Below are positions 17,276 to 24,305 of a stretch of 64,000 bases of DNA, piece by piece. The notes under the pieces are model-generated. The model was not told the origin of the DNA, searched no databases, and was given only the letters and a program-made list of their open reading frames with translations. A program made the translations under genes and the position numbers. This stretch comes from Bacillus sp. ISL-34 (GTDB lineage: Bacteria; Bacillota; Bacilli; Bacillales; DSM-1321), in the NCBI RefSeq assembly GCF_018613325.1, contig NZ_JAGGQJ010000005.1, forward strand, positions 124,001-188,000. The letters are read 5' to 3'. Within the stretch, counting starts at the first letter, position 1. The number at the start of each line of letters is the position of its first letter.

Positions 17276-17280
17276 CTAAT
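17234..17280 (+). repeat. Left attachment site (attL) inside tRNA-Arg
   Basis: CTCCTAAGCTGTAGGTCGTA and on to GGGACGCTAAT; matches 21,068-21,114 except C/T at one position. It covers the anticodon loop through five bases beyond the tRNA, the usual target of tyrosine integrases. Confidence 0.85.
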
Positions 17281-17289
17281 GTATGGAAG

Positions 17290-17340
17290 ACCCTGTTATA
17301 GTGCGGTTAAAGCCGTTTTATAGCAGGGTTTTTCTTTTGG
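17290..17340 (+). terminator. tRNA-Arg terminator (element-supplied version)
   Basis: CCCTGTTATA...GCGG pairs with CCGT...TATAGCAGGG, followed by TTTTTC. It resembles the terminator behind the right repeat (21,120-21,158), which is a better hairpin and may be the original host copy. Confidence 0.75.
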
Positions 17341-17452
17341 CTTAACTGAAAAAGGCTGTATCACGTATGTAGGATGAAAGCACTTCTGAACATTGGAAAC
17401 AATGGTGATTCTATTCACTAAAAGTTTTCATTGTTTGGAGGTGCTTTTCTTT

Positions 17453-17700
17453 TTGGCTAAAAAAGTATTAAAACGTGGCAAACAGATAAAAGAACGGAAT
17501 CAAACTGGTGTTGAAGATACCCATGCAATTGAATATACGCTGACAGAAGCATTAGATATCTTCCTTAGTGCTTAAGATCGCTGAAGGCGTTAGAGAAAGA
17601 ACATTAGAAGAATATAAACGACATATCAGATACTTATCAGACTACCTATTGAAAAAGCATTCTTCCTTTAAGAATATCAGTGAGTTATCTTGCCATTTAA
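17453..17700 (+). pseudogene. int: Tyrosine integrase, N-terminal stub with frameshift
   Basis: From a TTG at 17,453 (TTTGGAGG upstream) the frame reads AKKVLKRGKQIKERNQTGVE ... TLTEALDIFLSA and stops at 17,575. The next frame continues LKIAEGVRERTLEEYKRHIR and YLSDYLLKKHSSFKNIS, which is the core-binding (SAM-like) domain of phage integrases. The catalytic domain with its R-H-R-Y residues is absent. Its place beside attL is what is expected for the element's integrase. Confidence 0.8.
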
Positions 17701-18147
17701 CGAGCCCTCTATCACGAATTGTCCCCATCAGAAAAATCCCTCCTTTTCACACATAATATACGAACTAGTGTTCCTAAAAAAGACAGAAAAAAATTCCTTC
17801 CCCAATTAAGGAGAAGGATGTTCATAAGGGGAACCCTGTTCTGAAGCTTACCAGGTTAGGTTGTGCAATTCTAGGAGTCTGCACAATCATAATTTTATCC
17901 AATCTATAATTTTATATTCATTACATTACAATAAAAAAACCTCTCCAATTAAGGAGAAGGGCTTTTTAAGTGAAGGAGCTATATGAGTGGAAAAGCAATA
18001 TTATAATACCTTATTCAATTACTTTTTATTCATCCTACAAAAAGATAAAACCCACTCCATAAGAGAAGATTTTACAATTGTTGAGACTTGTGAGGGCTTC
18101 TAACATTAGTATTGTAACCGTGTACAATCCTTTATATTCCTCGCTTT
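17700..18147. other. Gene-free stretch inside the element
   Basis: No gene is supported. It holds two short inverted repeats of the kind CCTTCCCCAATTAAGGAGAAGG (near 17,800) and CCTCTCCAATTAAGGAGAAGG (near 17,940). The second resembles the hairpin at about 20,310-20,332 that precedes the other endolysin tail remnant, pointing to an old duplication. Confidence 0.5.
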
Positions 18148-18290
18148 TTATTTTGCAGCAAACAATTCCGTGAAGGTAGCTTTGCCTGCCTTCTTATCTA
18201 CAGTTATCTTTTTAGCTTTTGAAACTTATATAATGGCGACTCTGTAGCTTTTCCGAAGATCGAATCAAGTTTTCCGCAGTTTATGTTGAA
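18148..18290 (-). pseudogene. Endolysin peptidoglycan-binding tail, remnant 1
   Basis: Minus-strand frames carry SIFGKATES, then after a frame change KKITVDKKAGKATFTELFAAK and a stop at 18,148. The same words, better preserved, occur at 20,405-20,638 (IFGKGTESAL, KAGKATFTELF). They match the C-terminal peptidoglycan-binding domain found at the end of Bacillus phage N-acetylmuramoyl-L-alanine amidases. No start and internal frameshifts: not functional. Confidence 0.65.
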
Positions 18291-18457
18291 GATGTTGTAA
18301 CACCGTTTAAGGAATTTTTTATGAAGATTAAAAGTGGAGTTAAGATGCATATAGGACAATTTACTTATTTCAATGGGATTGTGAACAAGCTTATGAATAA
18401 ACTTTATTTTGATGATGAATTTATATCTGAAGTTAAAAATATAAAATTATATAAAAT

Positions 18458-18486
18458 AAAGCCCAACCATAAATCAGTTAGGCTTT
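18458..18486 (-). terminator. Bidirectional-type terminator behind the membrane protein gene
   Basis: AAAGCCCAAC / GTTAGGCTTT stem with a short loop. It lies 20 bases beyond the stop codon of the gene ending at 18,506. Confidence 0.65.
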
Positions 18487-18505
18487 ACTTTATAATGATT
18501 TTTTT

Positions 18506-18988
18506 TTACTTCTGATTATTTTTCACCATAATTGAATAAATCTTTTTAGATGATATATACACAACATGAATTAATAAATATAAAACTAATAAAAAGGCTG
18601 AAACATAAATATAACCATTACCTTTTAATAGAATGTCACTCGATATACTAGAGTATACAAGAACATATAAATAGAAAAATGCAAACATTAATAGTGTTTC
18701 AGAAACGTAACTCAAAATTCCTTTTTTTAATATTAATATCTTTGAAAATAGAATGTCTACAATGCCAGTAACTACTACAGTTGTAATGAAAAATTTAAAA
18801 ATAATTTTTATAGATGAAGTTGTGTTCTCAGAATTTATATATACATCTGATGTTAATGAAGCTATGTATACTACTAGGTAAAAACATAAAAAAGGTACAG
18901 ATAAAATTGCTGCACACATTAAAGTTACGGTTGAAATTGCAAAAATATGATCTCCATGTGAATATTTTTTCGAATTTTTCTTACCCAT
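18506..18988 (-). CDS. Unknown four-helix membrane protein
   Basis: A 160-residue protein not recognised as a known family. It has a basic, hydrophilic N-terminus (MGKKNSKKYS), then about four hydrophobic segments (roughly residues 16-45, 62-80, 88-112 and 122-150), and a lysine-rich C-terminus. The DNA is very AT-rich, like the rest of the element. It is followed by its own terminator and transcribed away from the subtilase gene. ATG at 18,988 has a weak upstream site (AGGGAATTG). A role as immunity or cargo protein is possible, but the sequence gives no direct evidence. Confidence 0.6.
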   Translation of the reverse strand: MGKKNSKKYSHGDHIFAISTVTLMCAAILSVPFLCFYLVVYIASLTSDVYINSENTTSSIKIIFKFFITTVVVTGIVDILFSKILILKKGILSYVSETLLMFAFFYLYVLVYSSISSDILLKGNGYIYVSAFLLVLYLLIHVVYISSKKIYSIMVKNNQK

Positions 18989-19103
18989 AATTGGTATTCA
19001 ATTCCCTTTTTGTATTTTTTTACTTTAAAAACTTACAATAAAAAGTAATTTATGGTAATATAGTACTGGTTTAAAAATACTACATATTTTTGGAGGTTTC
19101 AAG

Positions 19104-19148
19104 ATGAAAAGAAAAAACTTTATTAAAGGCGTAGCTTTAACCACCTGG
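19104..19148 (+). other. Very short ORF with strong ribosome site (truncated leader)
   Basis: ATG at 19,104 preceded by TTTGGAGGTTTCAAG encodes MKRKNFIKGVALTTW and then a stop. The basic start followed by a hydrophobic stretch looks like the beginning of a signal peptide, so this is probably the surviving 5-prime end of a lost secreted-protein gene. A leader peptide is the alternative. Confidence 0.4.
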
Positions 19149-19304
19149 TAAGTCAGCTGAATCTTTAACTGAAATTATTTTTTGGCTAATATAAATAACA
19201 AATAAGAAGAGAAAGGTACTTTGAGTAGACTTTGCTTAAAGTCATCTTTTTCGAATTCGAGGTGAATTCCAATATCTTCAAAGTTTAATAAATTTATATT
19301 TTTT

Positions 19305-20213
19305 TTGATTCTAGTATCATCTTTAATATTTATTTTTAATATAATTCCGAAAAATAATGCAAAAGAGAAAGCAAATAATCACATTAAGCCAGATAATTCA
19401 CTAGTAAGCAAAAAAGATAATTGGGGATATAAGGATACGGTAGTTAAACGAACTTTATCAAACAATAAAATTAAAATAGCTATTTTAGATAGTGGGATTA
19501 ATAAAGAACATCCTGATTTAAAAGGACAAATTTACAAAGAGTTTAATGCTATTAATTCTAAAGAACCAATGAAAGATATATTCAATCACGGTACATCAAT
19601 AGCTGGCATCATTGCGGCAAAAGATAATTCTATTGGTATTAAAGGCATTTCTCCAAAATCAAAAATTTATTCTGTTAAAGTTCTAAATGATAAAGGAGAA
19701 GGGTCTGTAGAACATATTATTAGAGGTATAGAATGGGCTATTAATGAAAAAGTTGAAATTATTAATATTAGTTTTGGTTTAAAAAATGACAATCAAAAAT
19801 TAAAAAAAGTCATTAATAAAGCTACTAACAATGGAATAATAGTAGTAGCTTCTAGTGGAAATAATTATATTAAAGATGTTGATTATCCAGCTAAGTATAA
19901 TAATGTAATTTCAGTTGGATCTATTGATCATGAGCATGAGCGAGCCAAATTTTCCCCAAGAGGAAAAATTGATGTTGTAGGTCCAGGAAGAGACATTCTA
20001 TCTACTAATAACCTAAAAGATTATTCAATATTTGAAGGTACATCATATTCTACTGCTTTTGTAACAGGACTAATTTCTTTATATCTGTCTGAAAACCCTA
20101 CTATAAAATTTGACCAAAAAGCTATTATTAACCTATTAAAGAATAAATCTTTAGACCTCGGAATAAAGGGTTTAGATAATACATATGGATATGGACTATT
20201 ACAATATAAATAA
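19305..20213 (+). CDS. Subtilisin-like serine peptidase (S8)
   Basis: About 302 residues with a complete S8 catalytic set: Asp62 (AILDSGI), His95 (FNHGTSIAG), oxyanion Asn near 186 (SSGNN) and Ser247 (EGTSYSTAF). A hydrophobic segment at the extreme N-terminus suggests secretion or membrane anchoring; there is little prodomain. The start is unclear: TTG 19,305 lacks a ribosome site, and the same frame is open upstream to a TGA at 19,263, where GAGGTGA would fit a non-ATG start near 19,272. Strongly AT-rich with adenine-heavy codons, unlike the flanking operons, so horizontal origin is likely. Substrate unknown. A four-helix membrane protein is its only intact neighbour in the element. Confidence 0.8.
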   Translation: MILVSSLIFIFNIIPKNNAKEKANNHIKPDNSLVSKKDNWGYKDTVVKRTLSNNKIKIAILDSGINKEHPDLKGQIYKEFNAINSKEPMKDIFNHGTSIAGIIAAKDNSIGIKGISPKSKIYSVKVLNDKGEGSVEHIIRGIEWAINEKVEIINISFGLKNDNQKLKKVINKATNNGIIVVASSGNNYIKDVDYPAKYNNVISVGSIDHEHERAKFSPRGKIDVVGPGRDILSTNNLKDYSIFEGTSYSTAFVTGLISLYLSENPTIKFDQKAIINLLKNKSLDLGIKGLDNTYGYGLLQYK

Positions 20214-20404
20214 TTATTATTTTCCTTCTTAGGTTGACTTCGGAATTACTTCCTTTTTATTATGTTTAAAAACTAGAATAGTTCACTAATTTAAATCAAT
20301 TTAAACATGCCCTCTCAAACGAGAAGGGCCTTTTTACGATGGAGGTACCATGTGGAGATAGTACAGTAATTTTATTGTCCATTCAATTTCTTATTATTCT
20401 CCAT

Positions 20405-20638
20405 TTATTGTTTTGGGAATAATTCGGTGAAAGTTGCTTTACCTGCCTTCTTATCTGCAGTTATCCTTTTAGCTTTTTGGAAATTAGATAATGCTGATTC
20501 AGTACCTTTTCCGAAGATAGAATCAAGTGATCCAGGGTTAAATCCTTCCAAATAAAGTGCAGCCTGTAGGATCCAAGTAAGATTGCCTTTTGCACCTTTT
20601 TCGACAATGGCGATAGCCACACTTATCTTCGAACCCAT
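20405..20638 (-). pseudogene. Endolysin peptidoglycan-binding tail, remnant 2
   Basis: An open 77-codon frame: KGAKGNLTWILQAALYLEGF, NPGSLDSIFGKGTESALSNF and KKAGKATFTELFPKQ. This equals the C-terminal peptidoglycan-binding domain of Bacillus phage amidases, without the catalytic amidase domain. An ATG is present at 20,638 but with no ribosome site, so it is most likely a fragment. A more decayed copy lies at 18,148-18,290. Confidence 0.7.
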
Positions 20639-21067
20639 GTACCGTACTCGTTTAAACTGAATTAAATTCCAATAATTTTAAAAGGTTAAGATATTATTAG
20701 GCATAAAAAAAACTTCCCCACAGTTAAAGAAGGATCTTAATTAAGAAATTATTAGTACAGTAATAAATATTTCAACATTCGTGAAGCTTCCGACTCGGTG
20801 ATAACTCCATTATCTCGATTTCCTTCACCTCTTAGCTTCGTGTATGGACAAGGTATTAGGGGATTTAGGAATTAGGGGATTTAGGAATTAAGGCAAGTAA
20901 ATAATTGCGGCATCTTTTGACAAGGCGCTATTTTTTTTTGCCGAAAATTTGCCGAAAAACTCGAGATAAACAACCGATAATTAAACCAATTTAAACATGC
21001 CACAAAAAGGTAATATATCAGTAGTTTACGGTACTAAAAATGACTATAACAGGCTATATGCTTACTT
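20639..21067. other. Right end of the element, no gene
   Basis: No coding region seen. It contains a 16-bp tandem pair (ATTAGGGGATTTAGGA at 20,865-20,880 and 20,881-20,896) and, near 20,940-20,960, a short repeated TTGCCGAAAA motif close to the right attachment site. Confidence 0.45.
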
Positions 21068-21114
21068 CTCCTAAGTTGTAGGTCGTAGGTTCGATTCCTA
21101 TCTGGGACGCTAAT
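21068..21114 (+). repeat. Right attachment site (attR), displaced tRNA 3-prime half
   Basis: Repeats the anticodon-to-end part of tRNA-Arg plus GCTAAT. The 5-prime half of a tRNA is absent, so it is not a gene. Differs from attL by one base (AAGTTG against AAGCTG), which would also create a G-T pair in the anticodon stem. Confidence 0.85.
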
Positions 21115-21119
21115 TAAAA

Positions 21120-21164
21120 ACCCTGTTACTACGCGGTTCTTCCGCGTAGTAACAGGGTTTTTTC
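21120..21164 (+). terminator. Original tRNA-Arg terminator beyond attR
   Basis: Perfect 17-bp stem ACCCTGTTACTACGCGG / CCGCGTAGTAACAGGGT with a TTCTT loop and a T run. It now lies behind attR and is probably the ancestral terminator of the tRNA gene. Confidence 0.85.
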
Positions 21165-21200
21165 TGTGATTTATGGGGCGGTTAGACAAAAGCCCTATAG

Positions 21201-21249
21201 ATATAAAAAATCTGAGCCCTGTAAAACACAGAACTCAGATTTTTTATAT
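21201..21249 (-). terminator. Terminator of the acyltransferase gene
   Basis: 16-bp stem ATATAAAAAATCTGAG / CTCAGATTTTTTATAT, T-rich on both strands, 49 bases beyond the stop of the acyltransferase. Confidence 0.85.
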
Positions 21250-21297
21250 CAAGATAACCTATATTTATCCTTCAAACAAATTTCCCATTAACTATAC

Positions 21298-23286
21298 TTA
21301 CTTTGAATCTAAACCTATCTCGTTGATTTTTTCTTCAAAAACAGGTCCGAAACTTTCAGAATAAGTATTCGTTAAATGTCTATTGTCCCGGTAAATTATA
21401 ACATTACCAATAATGGGCTGAAATTTACCGTTTACCTTGAAGTAATCTGTTAAGTCAATTTTATGCAATGATTTATTCTCTTTTTCAAATTGTCTCCAAA
21501 AGCTTTCGTCTTTCTGATTATCTACTGAATTCATTTTTTTTGTAGTTTCTTCTAGTCCATCTGTTTCTAATGATTCCAGTACATTAAATCTATATCTTGG
21601 ATCATCACGAACCGCTAACACTTCAATACCATATTCATCTTTAACATACTGCAGCTGATCGACCATCTGTTGTTGTATTTTATTATTGGGCGTATCAGAA
21701 GCTGTGGCATGAGAAATGACAAGATCTACATCTGCATCCTTTAGATAATCGAGAACATTATTGACCCAGATACCTTTCAAATCATCATCCGCATAACCTG
21801 TTGAAAAGCGTGTACCTGAACGAGTCATATTCAATACACGATAATTATCATCTTTTGTCGCTTTTAATATGGCACCTAACCAATGCTCTGAATGGGAACT
21901 GCCGATCAGGGCAATTGTAGCATCGTAATTTTCAGTTTCGCCATATTCCCCAATTTTCAAGTCACTTTCCTTTAACCCCTGATTACTGCCGTCCAAATGC
22001 GCTTTTGGTAAATCATCAAAGACTTCAGAATATGATGGAATTGGTTCTTGATCAGGTATATCGTCAGGGTTTTTTACAGCTAACGCTCCTGGATAATTTT
22101 TATCGTTTATATTATTTTCCAGCTTATTTTGATCTATATACACTCCAATTAAAAGAGATGCAATCAAGAGTACATTCACACTACCCATTATCCCGATTCT
22201 CTTGAATGAGAATTTATTGTCCTTTGAGCTTCGAATTGGTTCTTCTATAAATCGAGTCATTAAAAACGAAAGGGCAATTGATGAAATGATAATAAGAGTT
22301 CCAACGATGAATCCTGGAGTTTCCTGGACATTATAACGATAGAACTCCAATAATACCCAATGCCACAAATAGATTCCAAAAGCGATACCGCCTAGCTTCA
22401 CCATTACAGGTGAACCTAAAAAGCGTTTGACACCATATTTCGTATCGCGTGTACCGGACAAAACAATGAATAATGCGCAGGTCATTGGCCATAAGGCAAT
22501 ATACCCTGGAAACATTTCAGATACATTGAAGACTATTCCAGTTAAAATTAATCCGATTAATCCGAGCCAGCCTATCACTGTAGCAATATATTTATTTACC
22601 TTAATTGATGATAAATTGATACAGAGCAAACTGCCTAAAGCAAATTCCCACATACGTGTCATTGTAATGAAATAAGCCCATGGCTGATTGACAGAAGTTA
22701 AATATATTGAATATATAAAAGAAGAAACAAATAATATTCCTAAAACAGTATTGATTAATGTTTTAACTTTAGTTAATTTATATTTTTTTATCAAAAATAA
22801 AATTAAAGTGAATATTAAAAACCAGATTAGATAAAATTGTCCTTGTATAGACAAAGCCCAAAAGTGTTCAACAGGTGTTTTCATTTGGCTGGAATCTAAA
22901 TAATCCGTGCTCGAAAAAGCCAGTTGCCAGTTTTGGTAAAAAAACATTGAGGCAAATACTTCATGTATAGTTTTATCTAAAATCGATTTTGGTAATAAAA
23001 ACCAACTTAAAACCAGAACGATTGCAAGAATAAAAAATACAGAAGGAAGTAATCTCTTCATTAACTTTGTGACATATGGCCGAAAACGATATTCCCCTGT
23101 TCGGTTGATTGTGGAAACAATTGAAGTGGTAATAAGAAAACCTGAGATTACAAAGAATACATCAACCCCGCCGGAAACACGATTAAGCCATATATGATAG
23201 ACCGCTACCAGCAGTGCGGCAACAACGCGTAACCCTTCGATTTCGGGTCTGAATTTACTCTCAATATTAATTAATGGTTGATTCAT
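21298..23286 (-). CDS. Membrane acyltransferase with SGNH domain (OatA/YrhL-like)
   Basis: A 662-residue two-part protein. Residues 1 to about 375 are an acyltransferase-3 domain with about ten membrane helices, beginning FRPEIEGLRVVAALLVAVYHIW (conserved R-A/V-x-A-x-x-x-V-x-x-x-H), then GGVDVFFVISGFLITT and ALSIQGQFYLIW. The C-terminal part, outside the membrane, is SGNH-hydrolase-like with IALIGSSHSEHWLG (block I Ser) and NRHLTNTYSESFG (Asp/Asn-x-x-His). Such proteins O-acetylate peptidoglycan or other surface glycans. DxxH appears as D-N-R-H-L, slightly unusual. Single gene with its own terminator. Confidence 0.85.
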   Translation of the reverse strand: MNQPLINIESKFRPEIEGLRVVAALLVAVYHIWLNRVSGGVDVFFVISGFLITTSIVSTINRTGEYRFRPYVTKLMKRLLPSVFFILAIVLVLSWFLLPKSILDKTIHEVFASMFFYQNWQLAFSSTDYLDSSQMKTPVEHFWALSIQGQFYLIWFLIFTLILFLIKKYKLTKVKTLINTVLGILFVSSFIYSIYLTSVNQPWAYFITMTRMWEFALGSLLCINLSSIKVNKYIATVIGWLGLIGLILTGIVFNVSEMFPGYIALWPMTCALFIVLSGTRDTKYGVKRFLGSPVMVKLGGIAFGIYLWHWVLLEFYRYNVQETPGFIVGTLIIISSIALSFLMTRFIEEPIRSSKDNKFSFKRIGIMGSVNVLLIASLLIGVYIDQNKLENNINDKNYPGALAVKNPDDIPDQEPIPSYSEVFDDLPKAHLDGSNQGLKESDLKIGEYGETENYDATIALIGSSHSEHWLGAILKATKDDNYRVLNMTRSGTRFSTGYADDDLKGIWVNNVLDYLKDADVDLVISHATASDTPNNKIQQQMVDQLQYVKDEYGIEVLAVRDDPRYRFNVLESLETDGLEETTKKMNSVDNQKDESFWRQFEKENKSLHKIDLTDYFKVNGKFQPIIGNVIIYRDNRHLTNTYSESFGPVFEEKINEIGLDSK

Positions 23287-23780
23287 TGATTCTATCTCCT
23301 ACTTTTCGTCATGCATACAATTTCAAATTATATCATTTTACAATAATGATTTGTCAATATAGTAGAAAAGGTTCTTTAATTTTCACAAGTATGGATTTTT
23401 TCCCAACTTATCAACCAGGTCACCTTACAGAAATTGTACGTTGCCTGGGTACGTAGCCTACAGGAGAACGTTACTTTATGAAGAACATCAGTCCACCATG
23501 GGGCATTTTGGATATTTGGAAGCAGACGCAAACTCGGCATGTTACAACTTGTCGAGTTTGTTAACCGATAATGTCCTAAGAAATAGGCATTACTGTTAAT
23601 CATAAGAACATCCCCGCACAAAAATATTGGCGAAAAATACAATTCAAACTGTTTATATATTTGCAGAAACATAATGAATTTTTGGATATAATCCTGCTTT
23701 TTTTTAAAATATATGTTTTAACCTGTCCCATCCGGGTATACAAATACTGTAAGACATTCTCACCAAAGGAGATGATGTGC
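23287..23780. other. Intergenic region with a possible coding remnant
   Basis: No intact gene. On the plus strand one frame, ending at a stop at 23,599, reads RRTLLYEEHQSTMGHFGYLE and then ADANSACYNLSSLL; it has a protein-like look but no start or clear family, so it may be a decayed gene. The remainder is AT-rich and probably holds the promoter of the micro-ORFs. Confidence 0.3.
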
Positions 23781-23855
23781 ATGATGAGTACAATCAGAAG
23801 CCAATGGAACAAAGAGAATGACGCAGCGGTGTTTAGTCCCGGTGATCAGCGTTAG
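23781..23855 (+). CDS. Micro-ORF 1, shortened relative of the next micro-ORF
   Basis: 24 codons from ATG 23,781 with AAAGGAG ten bases upstream: MMSTIRSQWNKENDAAVFSP then GDQR and stop. It matches the first 22 residues of the 54-residue peptide encoded at 23,931-24,095 (SLWNPENDEAIFSPGDQK). It ends early compared with its neighbour, so it may be a truncated duplicate; the good ribosome site suggests it could still be translated. Family unknown. Confidence 0.5.
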   Translation: MMSTIRSQWNKENDAAVFSPGDQR

Positions 23856-23930
23856 AGTCAATTGAAGAGTTAGATGATGATCAAATTTGGGAATTACTAG
23901 TCTTCTCATCCAAAGGAGGAGGATACGATC

Positions 23931-24095
23931 ATGAGTATTTACAGCCTATGGAATCCAGAGAATGATGAAGCAATTTTCAGTCCGGGTGATCAGAAGCCAT
24001 TCAGTACGCTCATACGAGTAGATTCGGATAAACACACACACACTGACAAAACACTTGAATATGAATTACATGGCACCGTACTGAATGAAATTTAA
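23931..24095 (+). CDS. Unknown 54-residue peptide (micro-ORF 2)
   Basis: ATG 23,931 is preceded by AAAGGAGGAGGATACGATC, a very strong site. The product starts MSIYSLWNPENDEAIFSPGD, continues QKPFSTLIRVDSD and KHTHTDKTLEYELHG, and ends TVLNEI. It is soluble, with no signal peptide and no Cys. A strong hairpin follows 19 bases after the stop. Micro-ORF 1, 75 bases upstream, repeats its N-terminus, so SxWNxENDxAxFSPGDQ is conserved between paralogues, which supports real coding. I do not recognise the family. Confidence 0.65.
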   Translation: MSIYSLWNPENDEAIFSPGDQKPFSTLIRVDSDKHTHTDKTLEYELHGTVLNEI

Positions 24096-24114
24096 CAGAT
24101 GAAGCAATATATGG

Positions 24115-24150
24115 AAAGGGATGGAGCGAGCGCTCCATCCCTTTCTGTCG
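24115..24150 (+). terminator. Terminator of the micro-ORF unit
   Basis: Perfect 14-bp stem AAAGGGATGGAGCG / CGCTCCATCCCTTT with a two-base centre, followed by a moderately T-rich tail. Confidence 0.75.
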
Positions 24151-24261
24151 TCTTTATCTTATCTTTTATACCATCATCAAGCGGCAATATTGTTGTCTGG
24201 AAAGAGGGCCTGCCGACAAGGAAATTTGCCCAGACGTGCTCCATGGAATTGACCCAGTAAA

Positions 24262-24302
24262 AAAGAGCCCTTCACCATGGAGCTAAAGGTGAAGGACTCT
24301 TT
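24262..24302 (-). terminator. Terminator of topB (bidirectional)
   Basis: AAAGAGCCCTTCACC / GGTGAAGGACTCTTT stem with one internal mismatch and an 11-base loop; A run on the left and T run on the right let it act on both strands. Four bases beyond the topB stop. Confidence 0.8.
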
Positions 24303-24305
24303 CTT

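Larger units (their letters stand above)
17234..21114 (+). mobile_element. Decayed integrated element in tRNA-Arg(CCU)
   Basis: Bounded by 47-bp direct repeats of the tRNA 3-prime end (17,234-17,280 and 21,068-21,114, one mismatch). Contents in order: a frameshifted, truncated tyrosine-recombinase N-terminus next to the left repeat, an endolysin tail remnant, a small membrane protein, a truncated leader ORF, a subtilase and a second endolysin tail remnant. Base composition is clearly more AT-rich than the flanking operons. It looks like the remains of a prophage or small island after large deletions. Confidence 0.8.

Noticed and set aside
18321-18515. 64-codon frame on the plus strand in the tRNA-Arg element
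   Set aside because: It runs through the terminator of the opposite gene and lacks a ribosome site; composition only reflects AT-rich DNA.
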